A stretch of 64,000 bases of DNA from Flavobacteriales bacterium (GCA_016704485.1 JADJAA010000001.1:372001-436000); one strand, 5' to 3'; positions 19,877 through 28,389 are shown, counted from the first letter of the stretch. Made by a program: numbers and translations. Notes: generated from the sequence alone by a model not told the origin.

Positions 19877-21136
19877 ATGCCATACCTCTTCACCTCAGAA
19901 TCCGTTAGCGAAGGCCATCCCGATAAGGTCGCAGACCAGATCAGCGACGCCTTGATCGATCACTTTCTTGCCTTTGACCCACAAAGCAAGGTCGCTTGCG
20001 AAACACTCGTTACCACGGGCCTGGTGGTCCTTGCTGGTGAGGTGAAAAGCAAAGCCTATTTGGATGTACAGCAGATCGCACGCGATGTGGTCGCGCGCAT
20101 CGGATACACAAAAAGCGAGTACATGTTCGAAGCACATAGCTGCGGCGTGCTAAGTGCTATTCACGAACAAAGCCCTGACATCAATCAAGGTGTAGAACGT
20201 AAAAAGCCTGAAGAGCAAGGTGCTGGTGACCAAGGAATGATGTTCGGTTACGCAACGCGCGAGACCGACAATTATATGCCTTTGGCCTTGGACCTGAGCC
20301 ATCTCTTGCTGAAGGAACTTGCTGTGATCCGTCGCGAGAATAATGCGATCAAGTACCTACGTCCTGATGCAAAAAGCCAAGTAACGATCGAATACGGAGA
20401 CGATAACACTCCATTGCGTATCGATGCGATCGTGATCAGCACCCAACATGATGATTTCGATTCGGAGCCAAAGATGTTGGCGAAGATCAAAAAGGACATG
20501 GTGGAGATCTTGATCCCACGTGTTCTAAAACAATTACCGAAACGTACACAGGCACTCTTCGGTAAGGATATCGCCTACCACATCAATCCAACAGGAAAGT
20601 TCGTGATCGGTGGCCCGCACGGTGATACTGGACTTACTGGTCGTAAGATCATTGTGGACACCTACGGGGGAAAAGGAGCCCACGGAGGTGGTGCTTTCAG
20701 CGGTAAGGACCCGAGCAAGGTGGACCGTAGTGCTGCTTATGCAGCTCGCCACGTTGCGAAGCATTTGGTCGCTGCAGGAGTTTGTGATGAAGTTCTGGTT
20801 CAGGTTGCCTATGCTATCGGTGTAGCAAAGCCGGTCGGCTTCTATGTGAACACTTACGGAACCAGCAAGGTGAACATGCAAGATGGATTGATCGCGAAGA
20901 AGATCAGCGGCATGAAGGAATTCGACATGCGACCTTACTTCATTGAGAAGCGATTTGCGCTGCGCACCCCGATCTATAGCGAAACCGCAGCCTATGGCCA
21001 CATGGGCCGCAAGAGCGTTGTGGTGACCAAGAAATTCGTGAATGCAGGCCAAAAAGCTACGATCAAGGTGCGCCTATTCCCTTGGGAGGACCTGAATGCA
21101 GTGGATGTGGTGAAGAAGGCGTTCAAGTTAAAGTAA
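19877..21136 (+). CDS. metK: S-adenosylmethionine synthase
   Basis: Makes S-adenosylmethionine from methionine and ATP in the cytosol. A 419-residue protein from MPYLFTSESVSEGHPDKVADQ. The family motifs are present: GHPDK with the N-terminal active-site His, GAGDQGMMFGYA (residues ~113-124) and GGGAFSGKDPSKVDRSAAY (ATP/phosphate loop). It is longer than the ~390-residue E. coli enzyme because of insertions around residues 180-230, as in other Bacteroidota MetK. The ATG at 19877 is preferred to 19817 because conserved sequence starts there and the likely promoter lies between. Single gene, followed by a repeat-rich spacer. Confidence 0.97.
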   Translation: MPYLFTSESVSEGHPDKVADQISDALIDHFLAFDPQSKVACETLVTTGLVVLAGEVKSKAYLDVQQIARDVVARIGYTKSEYMFEAHSCGVLSAIHEQSPDINQGVERKKPEEQGAGDQGMMFGYATRETDNYMPLALDLSHLLLKELAVIRRENNAIKYLRPDAKSQVTIEYGDDNTPLRIDAIVISTQHDDFDSEPKMLAKIKKDMVEILIPRVLKQLPKRTQALFGKDIAYHINPTGKFVIGGPHGDTGLTGRKIIVDTYGGKGAHGGGAFSGKDPSKVDRSAAYAARHVAKHLVAAGVCDEVLVQVAYAIGVAKPVGFYVNTYGTSKVNMQDGLIAKKISGMKEFDMRPYFIEKRFALRTPIYSETAAYGHMGRKSVVVTKKFVNAGQKATIKVRLFPWEDLNAVDVVKKAFKLK

Positions 21137-21138
21137 CT

Positions 21139-21210
21139 AGTACAGGGTACCTGGTACAGGGTATCGAGAAGATCCTACCCTGAACCAGTTACCCTATACC
21201 CTGTACCAAC
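21139..21210. repeat. Short direct and inverted repeats between metK and rplU
   Basis: The word GTACAGGGTA occurs twice in direct orientation (near 21142 and 21153), and GGTACAGGGTAT recurs inverted as ATACCCTGTACC near 21198-21209, with further partial copies (TACCCTGAACC, TTACCCTA) between. The region can form a hairpin and may terminate metK transcription, but there is no T run directly after it. Confidence 0.6.
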
Positions 21211-21264
21211 CTAAAAGTCAAAAAACACTTTTACACGGGTACTTGTGAATTCAGTGCTAAGCAT

Positions 21265-21272
21265 TACATTTG
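21265..21272 (+). promoter_or_regulatory. -7 box of the rplU-rpmA operon
   Basis: TACATTTG is a perfect match to TAnnTTTG, followed by CACCCC, 20 bp before the rplU ATG. A TTG at 21243 lies at a spacing suitable for the -33 element. Confidence 0.7.
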
Positions 21273-21292
21273 CACCCCATTTCCAAGGAAAC

Positions 21293-21793
21293 ATGTACGC
21301 TATTGTCAATATCGCTGGCCAACAGTTCAAAGTGACCAAGTCCCAGAAACTCAGTGTTCACCGCCTCGAAGTAGAGGAAGGCAAACATTTGGAACTTCCT
21401 ACTGTACTGCTTGTTAGCGACGGTAAAACGATCACTGTAGGCACCCCTACTGTGGAAGGTTATCGTATTGCGGCAAAAGTGCTTCGCCAGACGAAAGGCG
21501 ATAAAGTGCTTGTTTTCAAGAAAAAGCGCCGTAAAGGGTACCAAAAGCTGAACGGCCACCGCCAGCAGATCACCGAACTCTGGATCGAAGCGATCCTAGG
21601 TAAAGGCGAGAAATTCGATGCGAGCAAGAGCAGTGCTCCTGCTCCGCATGCTGCGCGTATCTCTGAGCCAAAAGCCAAAAAAGTAGCTGCTCCAGCTAAA
21701 GTTGCAGCAGCCCCTAAGAAGGCCGCGGCTAAGAAAGCAGCCCCTAAAAAGGCCGCTGCCAAGAAAGCAGCTCCTAAAAAAGACAAGAAGTGA
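21293..21793 (+). CDS. rplU: 50S ribosomal protein L21 with a basic tail
   Basis: Large-subunit ribosomal protein. The core (MYAIVNIAGQQFKVTKSQKL to HRQQITELWIEAI, ~100 residues) is a normal L21. It is followed by a ~65-residue Lys/Ala tail with repeated KKAA(A/P) units, which could contact rRNA. The start at 21293 is set by family alignment and by the promoter just upstream; an upstream in-frame ATG at 21245 precedes the promoter box. rpmA follows after 57 bp, the usual L21-L27 order. Confidence 0.97.
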   Translation: MYAIVNIAGQQFKVTKSQKLSVHRLEVEEGKHLELPTVLLVSDGKTITVGTPTVEGYRIAAKVLRQTKGDKVLVFKKKRRKGYQKLNGHRQQITELWIEAILGKGEKFDASKSSAPAPHAARISEPKAKKVAAPAKVAAAPKKAAAKKAAPKKAAAKKAAPKKDKK

Positions 21794-21850
21794 TCCTTCA
21801 ATCGTAGACCAACACCGGACCTATTCCGGTAACAACAATACCCAAGATCA

Positions 21851-22444
21851 ATGGCACACAAGAAAGGAGCAGGTAGTACCAACAACGGCCGCGAATCGCA
21901 CAGCAAACGATTGGGCATTAAATTATTCGGCGGCCAAGCTGCAATTGCAGGTAACATCATCGTTCGCCAGCGCGGTACAAAGCACCATCCAGGCAAGAAC
22001 GTTGGCGTTGGTGTTGATCATACCCTCTATGCATTGGCCGATGGCGTTGTGGTTTTCCGCAAACAGCGCGGTGCACGCAGCTATGTTAGCGTGTTGCCTG
22101 AAGGCACACCGATCATTGCTCCTGCCGCAACCAAAAAAGCAGCTACTAAGGCTGCCCCTGCAACCACAGCTAAAGCAGCACCAAAGGCAGCTAAAGGAGA
22201 TGACCTGGGTAAGGTTGAAGGCATTGGCCCGAAGATCGCTGAGCATTTCAATGCTGCGGGTATCAATACCTTTGCTGAATTAGCCGCTACTTCTGTTGAG
22301 CGCTTGCAAGAGATCCTCAACGAAGCTGGACCCAATTATGCTTCACACAACCCTGGCACATGGCCAAAGCAAGCCGAATTGGCTGCCGCTGGCAAATGGG
22401 ACGAGCTAAAGGCTTGGCAGGACGAATTGGACGGTGGTAAATAA
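21851..22444 (+). CDS. rpmA: 50S ribosomal protein L27 fused to a helix-hairpin-helix domain
   Basis: Residues 1-85 are a standard L27 (MAHKKGAGSTNNGRES, KHHPGKNVGVG, LYALADG), which lies near the peptidyl-transferase centre. An Ala/Lys linker (~88-113) leads to an ~80-residue extra domain beginning DDLGKVEGIGPKIAEHFNAA. This is a helix-hairpin-helix (GIGP hairpin) with repeats of the pattern TFAELAATSVERLQEIL. The family is normally about 85-90 residues, so this is a large C-terminal extension. Similar HhH tails are known in Flavobacteriia on other ribosomal proteins, mainly L21 as far as I recall. There is no sign of a frameshift joining two genes. Followed by a terminator. Confidence 0.95.
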   Translation: MAHKKGAGSTNNGRESHSKRLGIKLFGGQAAIAGNIIVRQRGTKHHPGKNVGVGVDHTLYALADGVVVFRKQRGARSYVSVLPEGTPIIAPAATKKAATKAAPATTAKAAPKAAKGDDLGKVEGIGPKIAEHFNAAGINTFAELAATSVERLQEILNEAGPNYASHNPGTWPKQAELAAAGKWDELKAWQDELDGGK

Positions 22445-22472
22445 TAAACGACACCTATCTCACTTTGAAAAG

Positions 22473-22495
22473 CCCTCCTAGTTGGAGGGTTTTTT
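22473..22495 (+). terminator. Rho-independent terminator of rplU-rpmA
   Basis: CCCTCC pairs with GGAGGG around a 5-nt loop and is followed by six T residues, 28 bp after the rpmA stop. Confidence 0.9.
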
Positions 22496-22527
22496 CGTAA
22501 TCGCCCAACGCATAGACCCTGTTGGGC

Positions 22528-22535
22528 TACTTTTG
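22528..22535 (+). promoter_or_regulatory. Probable -7 box of the serS operon
   Basis: TACTTTTG matches TAnnTTTG, 27 bp before the serS ATG and just after the rpmA terminator. Confidence 0.55.
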
Positions 22536-22562
22536 ACCATTCGCCTATTGCAACGCACTTAA

Positions 22563-23837
22563 ATGCTCGAACTTCAATACCTACGCAACTACCGCCCCGA
22601 AGCGGAAAGCCGCCTTGCTAAGCGGAACATCGATGTAAAGACCGCTTTGGACCGCGTGCAGGAGCTGGATGATACCCGCCGCACAACGCAGACCGAACTG
22701 GATGGGTTATCGGCAGAGCTGAACACCCTGAGCCGTGCGATCGGTGATCTAATGAAAAGCGGGAAGAAGGATGAAGCCGAGACCGCTAAATCCCGCACCA
22801 CTGAATTAAAGGCGGCGATCGCCACGCTTGGTGGAAAACTCACCACCACCGAGAACGATCTGCGCGACCACCTCTGCACCATCCCGAATGCACCTTCTGA
22901 GAAGGTGCCTGTTGGCAAAACACCCGAGGAGAATATCACCGTTGTACAGGAAGGAGATATTCACAAACTGCATTCCGGTGCCAAACCACATTGGGAGTTG
23001 GGCGAAGAATATGGGTTCTTGCACATGGACCTCGGCGTAAAAGTGACCGGCGCCGGATTTCCGGTGTACAGCGGACAAGGGGCAAAATTGCAGCGTTCGT
23101 TGATCGCGTTTTTCTTGGATAAAGCCATCGAAGCGGGGTACCGCGAGATCATTCCACCGCACATGGTGAATGCCGAAAGCGCATTCGCCACAGGGCAGTT
23201 GCCGGACAAGGAAGGCCAGATGTACCACGCAACCGTGGATGACCTGTATTTGATCCCCACCGCGGAAGTGCCTATTACCAACCTGTACCGCGATATGATC
23301 GTGGACGAAGCGCAATTGCCGATCACCATGGTGGGTTACACGCCTTGCTTTCGTCGCGAAGCAGGAAGCTATGGCGCCCATGTGCGCGGCTTGAACCGGG
23401 TACACCAATTCGACAAAGTAGAGATCGTAAGGATCGAAAAACCCGAGAATAGTTATGCTGCATTGGAAGGAATGGTGGAACATGTGAAGGGCCTCCTTCG
23501 CGCATTGGAACTCCCCTACCGCCAGCTTCTACTCTGTGGTGGCGACATGGGATTTGCGAGTGCCATTACGTACGATATGGAGGTCTACAGTGCGGCACAA
23601 GAACGGTGGCTGGAGGTGAGTTCCATCAGCAATTTCGAGACCTTCCAGAGCAATCGTATGAAGCTACGCATTAAGGGTGCCGACAAAAAGAACCGTCTGG
23701 CGCATACACTGAATGGAAGTGCATTAGCGCTGGCCCGCATTGTCGCCGCGATCCTGGAGAACAACCAAACGCCCGAAGGCATTCGAATTCCTAAAGCGTT
23801 GCAACCCTACACCGGGTTCGATATGATCCTTAGATGA
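22563..23837 (+). CDS. serS: Seryl-tRNA synthetase
   Basis: Charges tRNA-Ser (and tRNA-Sec where present) with serine in the cytosol. A 424-residue protein: an N-terminal tRNA-binding coiled coil (residues ~25-105), then the class II catalytic core with TAEVPITNLYRD, motif 2 PCFRREAGSYGAHVRGLNRVHQFDKVEI (~residues 259-286) and motif 3 NGSALALARIVAAILENNQ (~382-400). Length and order are normal. The stop overlaps the ATG of the next gene (ATGA), so it heads an operon reaching through the TPR gene. Confidence 0.97.
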   Translation: MLELQYLRNYRPEAESRLAKRNIDVKTALDRVQELDDTRRTTQTELDGLSAELNTLSRAIGDLMKSGKKDEAETAKSRTTELKAAIATLGGKLTTTENDLRDHLCTIPNAPSEKVPVGKTPEENITVVQEGDIHKLHSGAKPHWELGEEYGFLHMDLGVKVTGAGFPVYSGQGAKLQRSLIAFFLDKAIEAGYREIIPPHMVNAESAFATGQLPDKEGQMYHATVDDLYLIPTAEVPITNLYRDMIVDEAQLPITMVGYTPCFRREAGSYGAHVRGLNRVHQFDKVEIVRIEKPENSYAALEGMVEHVKGLLRALELPYRQLLLCGGDMGFASAITYDMEVYSAAQERWLEVSSISNFETFQSNRMKLRIKGADKKNRLAHTLNGSALALARIVAAILENNQTPEGIRIPKALQPYTGFDMILR

Positions 23838-24388
23838 ACCGTGGCATACTGTTCGCTGTAGTTATTGCGTTGGCATGGAGCGGCTTGACAAGTGGCTGCC
23901 GCAGGGCCGCAGATACCGGTCAACTAACCACTGTGGACAGCTTAAGCTATACAATGGACAAAATGCTGAGCACGTTAATGCAGCTTGATCAACACCTTTA
24001 CGCGGTCTCGGATTCGGTATTGAAGGTTCATGCTGAGAATTACAGCGAACTGTTCACGGATACACTGGACCGCGCCACGGCCGATGCATTGGCCAACCAG
24101 TATCTTGTGCTTCGCGAAGCAGAACATGTGGAACGCGACCATCTGGATCTACAACGTGAGATCTCTTCTACGCAGCAACGTTTAGAGGATCTTCGAAATG
24201 ACCTTAACTCCGGTGCTATGGATAATGAAGCGGCCCATGCTGCGATCGCTGCGGAACTCCAACGGGCCAGTTCTGTCGAGCGCGCAACAGCCTTGATCGC
24301 AAGCAACCATTTCACGATCAAACGGACGTTGGAAGAACTTAGCACGACCGACCCGCTTCGCCTTAGAACGTTGAAAGACCAAAAATGA
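23834..24388 (+). CDS. Coiled-coil lipoprotein of unknown function
   Basis: A 184-residue protein with a lipoprotein-type signal (MNRGILFAVVIALAWSGLTSGC), then a mostly alpha-helical, charged body with two long heptad-like stretches (VLREAEHVERDHLDLQREI and SSTQQRLEDLRNDLNSG). No enzyme motif is visible. It overlaps serS by 4 nt upstream and the TPR gene by 4 nt downstream, so it is co-translated with both and probably works with the TPR protein at the envelope. Confidence 0.75.
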   Translation: MNRGILFAVVIALAWSGLTSGCRRAADTGQLTTVDSLSYTMDKMLSTLMQLDQHLYAVSDSVLKVHAENYSELFTDTLDRATADALANQYLVLREAEHVERDHLDLQREISSTQQRLEDLRNDLNSGAMDNEAAHAAIAAELQRASSVERATALIASNHFTIKRTLEELSTTDPLRLRTLKDQK

Positions 24389-26238
24389 TCCGCGCCCTTT
24401 TCATAGCTCTGGTCCTGATCGTCCTTGCTCCGATACGGTCATACGCGCAACCCGGAGCAGATGAACAATTGGCAGCTCAATACTTCCAAAATGGTGACTA
24501 TGAACGGGCGATCCTGTATTATGAAAAGCTGTTCCGCAAGCAACCCACAACATTCTACTACGAGCAATTGTACAAGAGCTATGTTGGCCTGAATGATCTT
24601 GAGAGTGCACAGAAATTGGTCAAGGACCAGATGAAGCACAACAAGGATGACCCACGTTATCCGGTGGATATGGGCCTGATCTTTCGCAAAATGGGCGATG
24701 ACCCCAAGGCAGAGAAAGAATTCGACAAGGCCCTAAGAATGATGGGGGACCAACAAGGGAGCGTACGTCAAGTGGCGAATTACTTCACCAGTGCGAACGA
24801 ATATGATCTCGCGCTACAAGCCTATGAACGCGGACAACGGTCATTGGGTGATGGTCAGAACTTCTACTATGAGATGGCCAATTTGTACGCGGCAATGGGC
24901 GACGTCCAAAAAATGGTGAGCGCTTACATGGAGATGCTCGCCGTGAATGAGGCATACCTCCAACAAATACAGAATTCACTTTCGCGGTATATGGACTTCG
25001 AAGTATCCGATGATCGGACCAACATACTGCGCACCGAATTGTTGCGTCGGATACAACGTGATCCACAGCGCACTGTATATCAGGAATTGTTGATCTGGAT
25101 GTACATACAACAGAACGATCTTACCGCAGCTTTCGTACAGAGCAAGGCCATGGACAAACGCTTCGATGAAGGCGGAATGCGTCTGATGGACCTTGCCCGT
25201 ATCGCGCTTGCGAACAAGGACTACTCCACAGCGCTGAAGTCATACGAATACGTGCTTAGCCTAGGCCGCAATGATGCCCTTTACCTCCAAGCAAAGATCG
25301 GCGGCGTCAAAGTGCGCTATGACCAGCTGACGAAACAACCTGAGCCTGTCCCGACCGATCTGCAGGATCTGGATGTGCGCATGGGCAACACGCTTACTGA
25401 ACTCGGGTTGAACAGGAATACCATTGAACTGTTGCGTGATCAAGCACATTTGAAAGCCTACTACCTGAATGACCACGCCGGTGCAATTGCGCTGTTGACG
25501 GAAGGATTGAACATTCCCGGCGTGGATCCCAAGACCCAAGCACAGCTGAAACTGGATCTGGGAGACGTTCATTTATTGGCGGGGGAGATCTGGGATGCTT
25601 CCCTCCTCTATTCGCAAGTAGACCTGGACTACAAGTACGATATGATCGGCCATGAAGCCCGATTACGCAATGCTAAAGTGTCTTTCTATTCCGGTGATTT
25701 CCTTTGGGCGCAAGGACAATTGAACGTACTCAAAGCAAGTACCAGCAAGTTGATCGCGAACGATGCCATGGAGCTCAGCCTCCGGATAACGGATAACCTT
25801 GGTGTGGATAGCAACAGTGTTCCGCTCAGCTTTTTTGCGCGTGCGGAATTGCTTCGTTTCCAACATCGGTATGACGAAGCATTGGTCGTTTTCGATTCGC
25901 TTGATGCCGAATACCCTATGCACAGTTTGGGAGACGATGTGCTTTATGAACGATACAGGATAGCCTATGCGCGCCATCGCTACGCGGAGGCCGGAACGTT
26001 CCTGGAAAAACTGCTGGAATTCTATCCCCTGGATATTCTGGTGGACAATGCGTTCTTGGACCTGGGTAAACTTTTCGAGGATAAATTGAATGATCCTGAA
26101 AAAGCAAAGGGGTTCTATGAGCGCTTGCTCTTTGAACAGACCGGTAGCATTTTCGTTCCGGAAGCACGCGATCGGTACCGCAAATTGCGCGGAGATGACC
26201 TGGAAGGGCCACCGGAAAAACCTTCACTGACCCCTTGA
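24385..26238 (+). CDS. Secreted TPR-repeat protein
   Basis: A 617-residue protein with a signal peptide (ALFIALVLIVLAPIRSYAQ), then tetratricopeptide-like helical pairs along its whole length. Examples are AAQYFQNGDYERAILYYEKLFRKQP (~residues 31-55), PVDMGLIFRKMGDDPKAEKEFDKAL, NEYDLALQAYERGQ, KDYSTALKSYEYVLSLGRND and HRYAEAGTFLEKLLEFYP. TPR proteins act as scaffolds; here the location is likely periplasmic. It is coupled by a 4-nt overlap to the coiled-coil lipoprotein. No specific partner can be named. Confidence 0.85.
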   Translation: MIRALFIALVLIVLAPIRSYAQPGADEQLAAQYFQNGDYERAILYYEKLFRKQPTTFYYEQLYKSYVGLNDLESAQKLVKDQMKHNKDDPRYPVDMGLIFRKMGDDPKAEKEFDKALRMMGDQQGSVRQVANYFTSANEYDLALQAYERGQRSLGDGQNFYYEMANLYAAMGDVQKMVSAYMEMLAVNEAYLQQIQNSLSRYMDFEVSDDRTNILRTELLRRIQRDPQRTVYQELLIWMYIQQNDLTAAFVQSKAMDKRFDEGGMRLMDLARIALANKDYSTALKSYEYVLSLGRNDALYLQAKIGGVKVRYDQLTKQPEPVPTDLQDLDVRMGNTLTELGLNRNTIELLRDQAHLKAYYLNDHAGAIALLTEGLNIPGVDPKTQAQLKLDLGDVHLLAGEIWDASLLYSQVDLDYKYDMIGHEARLRNAKVSFYSGDFLWAQGQLNVLKASTSKLIANDAMELSLRITDNLGVDSNSVPLSFFARAELLRFQHRYDEALVVFDSLDAEYPMHSLGDDVLYERYRIAYARHRYAEAGTFLEKLLEFYPLDILVDNAFLDLGKLFEDKLNDPEKAKGFYERLLFEQTGSIFVPEARDRYRKLRGDDLEGPPEKPSLTP

Positions 26239-26272
26239 ACATGGTTCAAACAAAGAAACACCTAGTGATGCA

Positions 26273-26581
26273 ATGATCATCTACAACGTGACCGTGAACA
26301 TTGATCTTGATGTTGAGACCCAATGGGTGAAATGGATGAAGGAAGTTCACATACCGGAAGTAATGGCCACCGGACTTTTCCTTGAAAGCAGAATGATGCG
26401 CGTGCTTGCGAATGATGAAGGTGGAACGAGCTACGCCATTCAATATTCCGTTGCGGATATGGCGCATTTCGAAAGCTATCAGCGCGATCATGCACCACGC
26501 CTGCAAGCGGAGACCAAAAAATTCTATGATGGAAAGTTCGCAGCATTCCGTACGCTGCTGGAAGTAGTGCATCCGTTATGA
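26273..26581 (+). CDS. DUF4286 family protein
   Basis: A 102-residue cytosolic protein starting MIIYNVTVNIDLDVETQWVKWMKEVHIPEVM. This pattern (two beta strands, a Trp-rich helix, the HIP motif, then VLANDEGGTSYAIQY) is typical of the small DUF4286 family, which has a dimeric alpha-beta-barrel-like fold and is common in Bacteroidota next to rsmA. Its stop overlaps the rsmA ATG (ATGA). Function unknown. Confidence 0.85.
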   Translation: MIIYNVTVNIDLDVETQWVKWMKEVHIPEVMATGLFLESRMMRVLANDEGGTSYAIQYSVADMAHFESYQRDHAPRLQAETKKFYDGKFAAFRTLLEVVHPL

Positions 26582-27354
26582 AAGGGGTACGTGCTAAAAA
26601 ACAGCTTGGACAACACTTTCTGAAGGACGACTCCATTGCATTGCGCATAACGGAGGCGCTGACCCATCACAATGGCTATCGCGATGTGATCGAGATCGGT
26701 CCCGGCACGGGTGCGCTCACGAAGCACTTGATCACACGGAACGACATTGACCTTTGGTGCATTGAATTGGATCACGAAGCCGCCGCGCATCTGCCTACCA
26801 TTCTTCCCAAGCTCGGAAACCGGTTGATCATTGGTGATTTCCTTCACCTCGACCTGAATGCATGCTTCCCGAACAAATTCGCGATCATTGGCAATTTCCC
26901 ATACAACATCAGTACGGAGATCATCTTCAAAGCACTTGAACACCGTGATCGTTGCATGGAGGTTGTGGGCATGTTCCAAAAGGAAGTGGCCGATCGTGTG
27001 CGCGCGGAACCGGGTAGCAAGATCTACGGGATCACAAGCGTGCTAGCGCAAGCGTTCTATGATATTGACGAGATCATGACCGTTGGGCCGGAGCAGTTCA
27101 TTCCACCCCCCAAGGTGCAAAGTGCCGTGATCCGCATGCAACGGAATACCGTGGACCAATTGCCTTGCGACGAAAAACTATTCACCCGTGTGGTAAAAAC
27201 GGCTTTCAATCAGCGGCGAAAAACGTTGAGCAATGCGCTCAAACCGATTCCGGAACTAAAGGACTCCATCCCCGAAAAATTCCAAATGCTACGAGCAGAG
27301 CGGCTTTCCGTTGATGATTTCATTGAACTGACGTTGGCCTGCAAGAGCGTTTGA
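26578..27354 (+). CDS. rsmA: 16S rRNA dimethyladenosine transferase
   Basis: Also called ksgA. Dimethylates two adjacent adenosines in helix 45 of 16S rRNA using S-adenosylmethionine. A 258-residue protein with KKQLGQHFLKDDSIA at the start, SAM-binding motif I EIGPGTGALTKH (~residues 40-51), motif IV GNFPYNIST, and the C-terminal helical domain RVVKTAFNQRRKTLSNAL. Length is normal. The last 108 bp (27247-27354) recur with five mismatches at 28220-28327, beyond an AT-rich insert; both copies encode an intact C-terminus with the same stop position. Confidence 0.96.
   Translation: MKGVRAKKQLGQHFLKDDSIALRITEALTHHNGYRDVIEIGPGTGALTKHLITRNDIDLWCIELDHEAAAHLPTILPKLGNRLIIGDFLHLDLNACFPNKFAIIGNFPYNISTEIIFKALEHRDRCMEVVGMFQKEVADRVRAEPGSKIYGITSVLAQAFYDIDEIMTVGPEQFIPPPKVQSAVIRMQRNTVDQLPCDEKLFTRVVKTAFNQRRKTLSNALKPIPELKDSIPEKFQMLRAERLSVDDFIELTLACKSV
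27247..27354 (+). repeat. Direct repeat, copy 1 (3' end of rsmA)
   Basis: The final 36 codons of rsmA, including the stop. It aligns without gaps to 28220-28327 at an offset of 973 bp; five differences were counted by eye. Confidence 0.9.
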
Positions 27355-27397
27355 ACCATTCCAGTATGCGTTTGGGGAGCGCCCATTATTTGCAAGG

Positions 27398-27423
27398 AGC
27401 TAATTGAGTTTCAAAATTAGCCT
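27398..27423 (-). terminator. Possible terminator hairpin of the minus-strand lipoprotein
   Basis: GCTAATT and AAATTAGC flank a short loop just beyond the stop of the 27455-27988 gene. The stem is AT-rich and the T tail weak, so the call is tentative. Confidence 0.35.
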
Positions 27424-27454
27424 CTTTCAACAATATTAGCCCATACGCTGATTG

Positions 27455-27988
27455 TTAGTTAAAGTAGTCTTCGATATACTGAGAATCTTCCATTGAAATT
27501 ACTTCTAATTTCTTATCTAAATTGAATTTGTACGTTTCAATTTCGAGAGCACCATAACTATTTTTAGCTCGTAGCTTGTGTTTAACACTGTAACCTACAT
27601 ATTCGTATCCTCGGAAAACCTCGTACAAACTGTCCAAATTCAAAATCGACTTCGCCATTTTTACACTGTCAGAAGGGAACCCGCTTTCTTGTAATACAAC
27701 CCATAAGCTATCTGCTTTGGCTGGTCTGCTTCCTATAAATTCAGCAAAACTCACTGGTTCGTAGCTCGAATAATCTTTCAAAACCCCGCTCAAATGCGTT
27801 TTGACATTCTCTAAAATAATGCAATCAATTGATGGGTCATCTGGAAAGTAGGCATTGTGATGAAATCGATCCAATACTTCAATCGGCGGTTTGCAATCGG
27901 GAACTTGCGTTGTTGTGCCTTTGTCATTTATATTCTGGCAAGAGATAATAACGCAGCTCAATCCCAAGTAAAAGAAAAATTGCTTCAT
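27455..27988 (-). CDS. Hypothetical lipoprotein inside the rsmA-end duplication
   Basis: A 177-residue protein with a lipoprotein signal (MKQFFFYLGLSCVIISC) and an otherwise soluble body (DRFHHNAYFPDDPS, FAEFIGSRPAKADS, YEYVGYSVKHKLRAKNSYG). I do not recognise a family. The gene and its flanks are visibly richer in A and T than the neighbours, and the whole block lies between two copies of the rsmA 3' end, which suggests horizontal arrival. The last third (HKLRAKNSYGALEIETYKFNLDKKLEVI) reads as beta strands. Confidence 0.65.
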   Translation of the reverse strand: MKQFFFYLGLSCVIISCQNINDKGTTTQVPDCKPPIEVLDRFHHNAYFPDDPSIDCIILENVKTHLSGVLKDYSSYEPVSFAEFIGSRPAKADSLWVVLQESGFPSDSVKMAKSILNLDSLYEVFRGYEYVGYSVKHKLRAKNSYGALEIETYKFNLDKKLEVISMEDSQYIEDYFN

Positions 27989-28189
27989 GAACCGAACTTA
28001 AAAGATGTTCAAACTTACAATTCTTTGCGATGGAAATTTGCGTCAAGACTATGACCGTCGATGATACTTTTGGATGCCGATGAATTTGCTGATCAGCTAA
28101 CCCTCTAGCGTTTCCACGCATATTAGCCGAACTTGTACTACCAAACCACAAGCGCAGGCACATGCAATTGACCAACGATAGCCATTCAG

Positions 28190-28214
28190 AGTGGTGACCA
28201 CGAGCTGGTCGCCA
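28190..28214. repeat. Inverted repeat at the distal edge of the insert
   Basis: GTGGTGACCA and TGGTCGCCAC form a 10-bp stem with one mismatch (a G-U type pair) around CGAGC, ending 5 bp before the second copy of the rsmA 3' end. It may mark the element boundary or be a terminator for readthrough. Confidence 0.5.
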
Positions 28215-28219
28215 CCATA

Positions 28220-28327
28220 ATTCCGGAACTAACCGATTCCATCCCCGAAAAATTCCAAATGCTACGAGCAGAGCGGCTTTCCGTTGATGATTTCATTGAA
28301 CTGACGCTGGCCTGCAAGAGCGCTTGA
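28220..28327 (+). repeat. Direct repeat, copy 2 (orphan rsmA 3' end)
   Basis: Encodes IPELTDSIPEKFQMLRAERL and the rest of the RsmA C-terminus to a stop, but has no gene body in front of it. The differences from copy 1 are conservative at protein level (Lys to Thr, Val to Ala, three silent changes), as expected of a real rsmA end from the same or a sister strain. Confidence 0.9.
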
Positions 28328-28381
28328 CCAATAGCAACTTACGGTCACGTTCCGTCCTTTCTGCGGCATACCCCTACTTCG

Positions 28382-28389
28382 TAGCTTCG
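28382..28389 (+). promoter_or_regulatory. Possible -7 box of mgtE
   Basis: TAGCTTCG fits TAnnTTYG, 53 bp before the mgtE ATG and downstream of the orphan rsmA end. Confidence 0.4.

Noticed and set aside
22806..23483. 225-codon minus-strand ORF inside serS
   Set aside because: Overlaps fully conserved seryl-tRNA synthetase sequence; antisense shadow.
27355..28219. Insert behind rsmA considered as an insertion sequence
   Set aside because: No transposase, no terminal inverted repeats at both ends, and a 108-bp duplication far too long for a target-site duplication.
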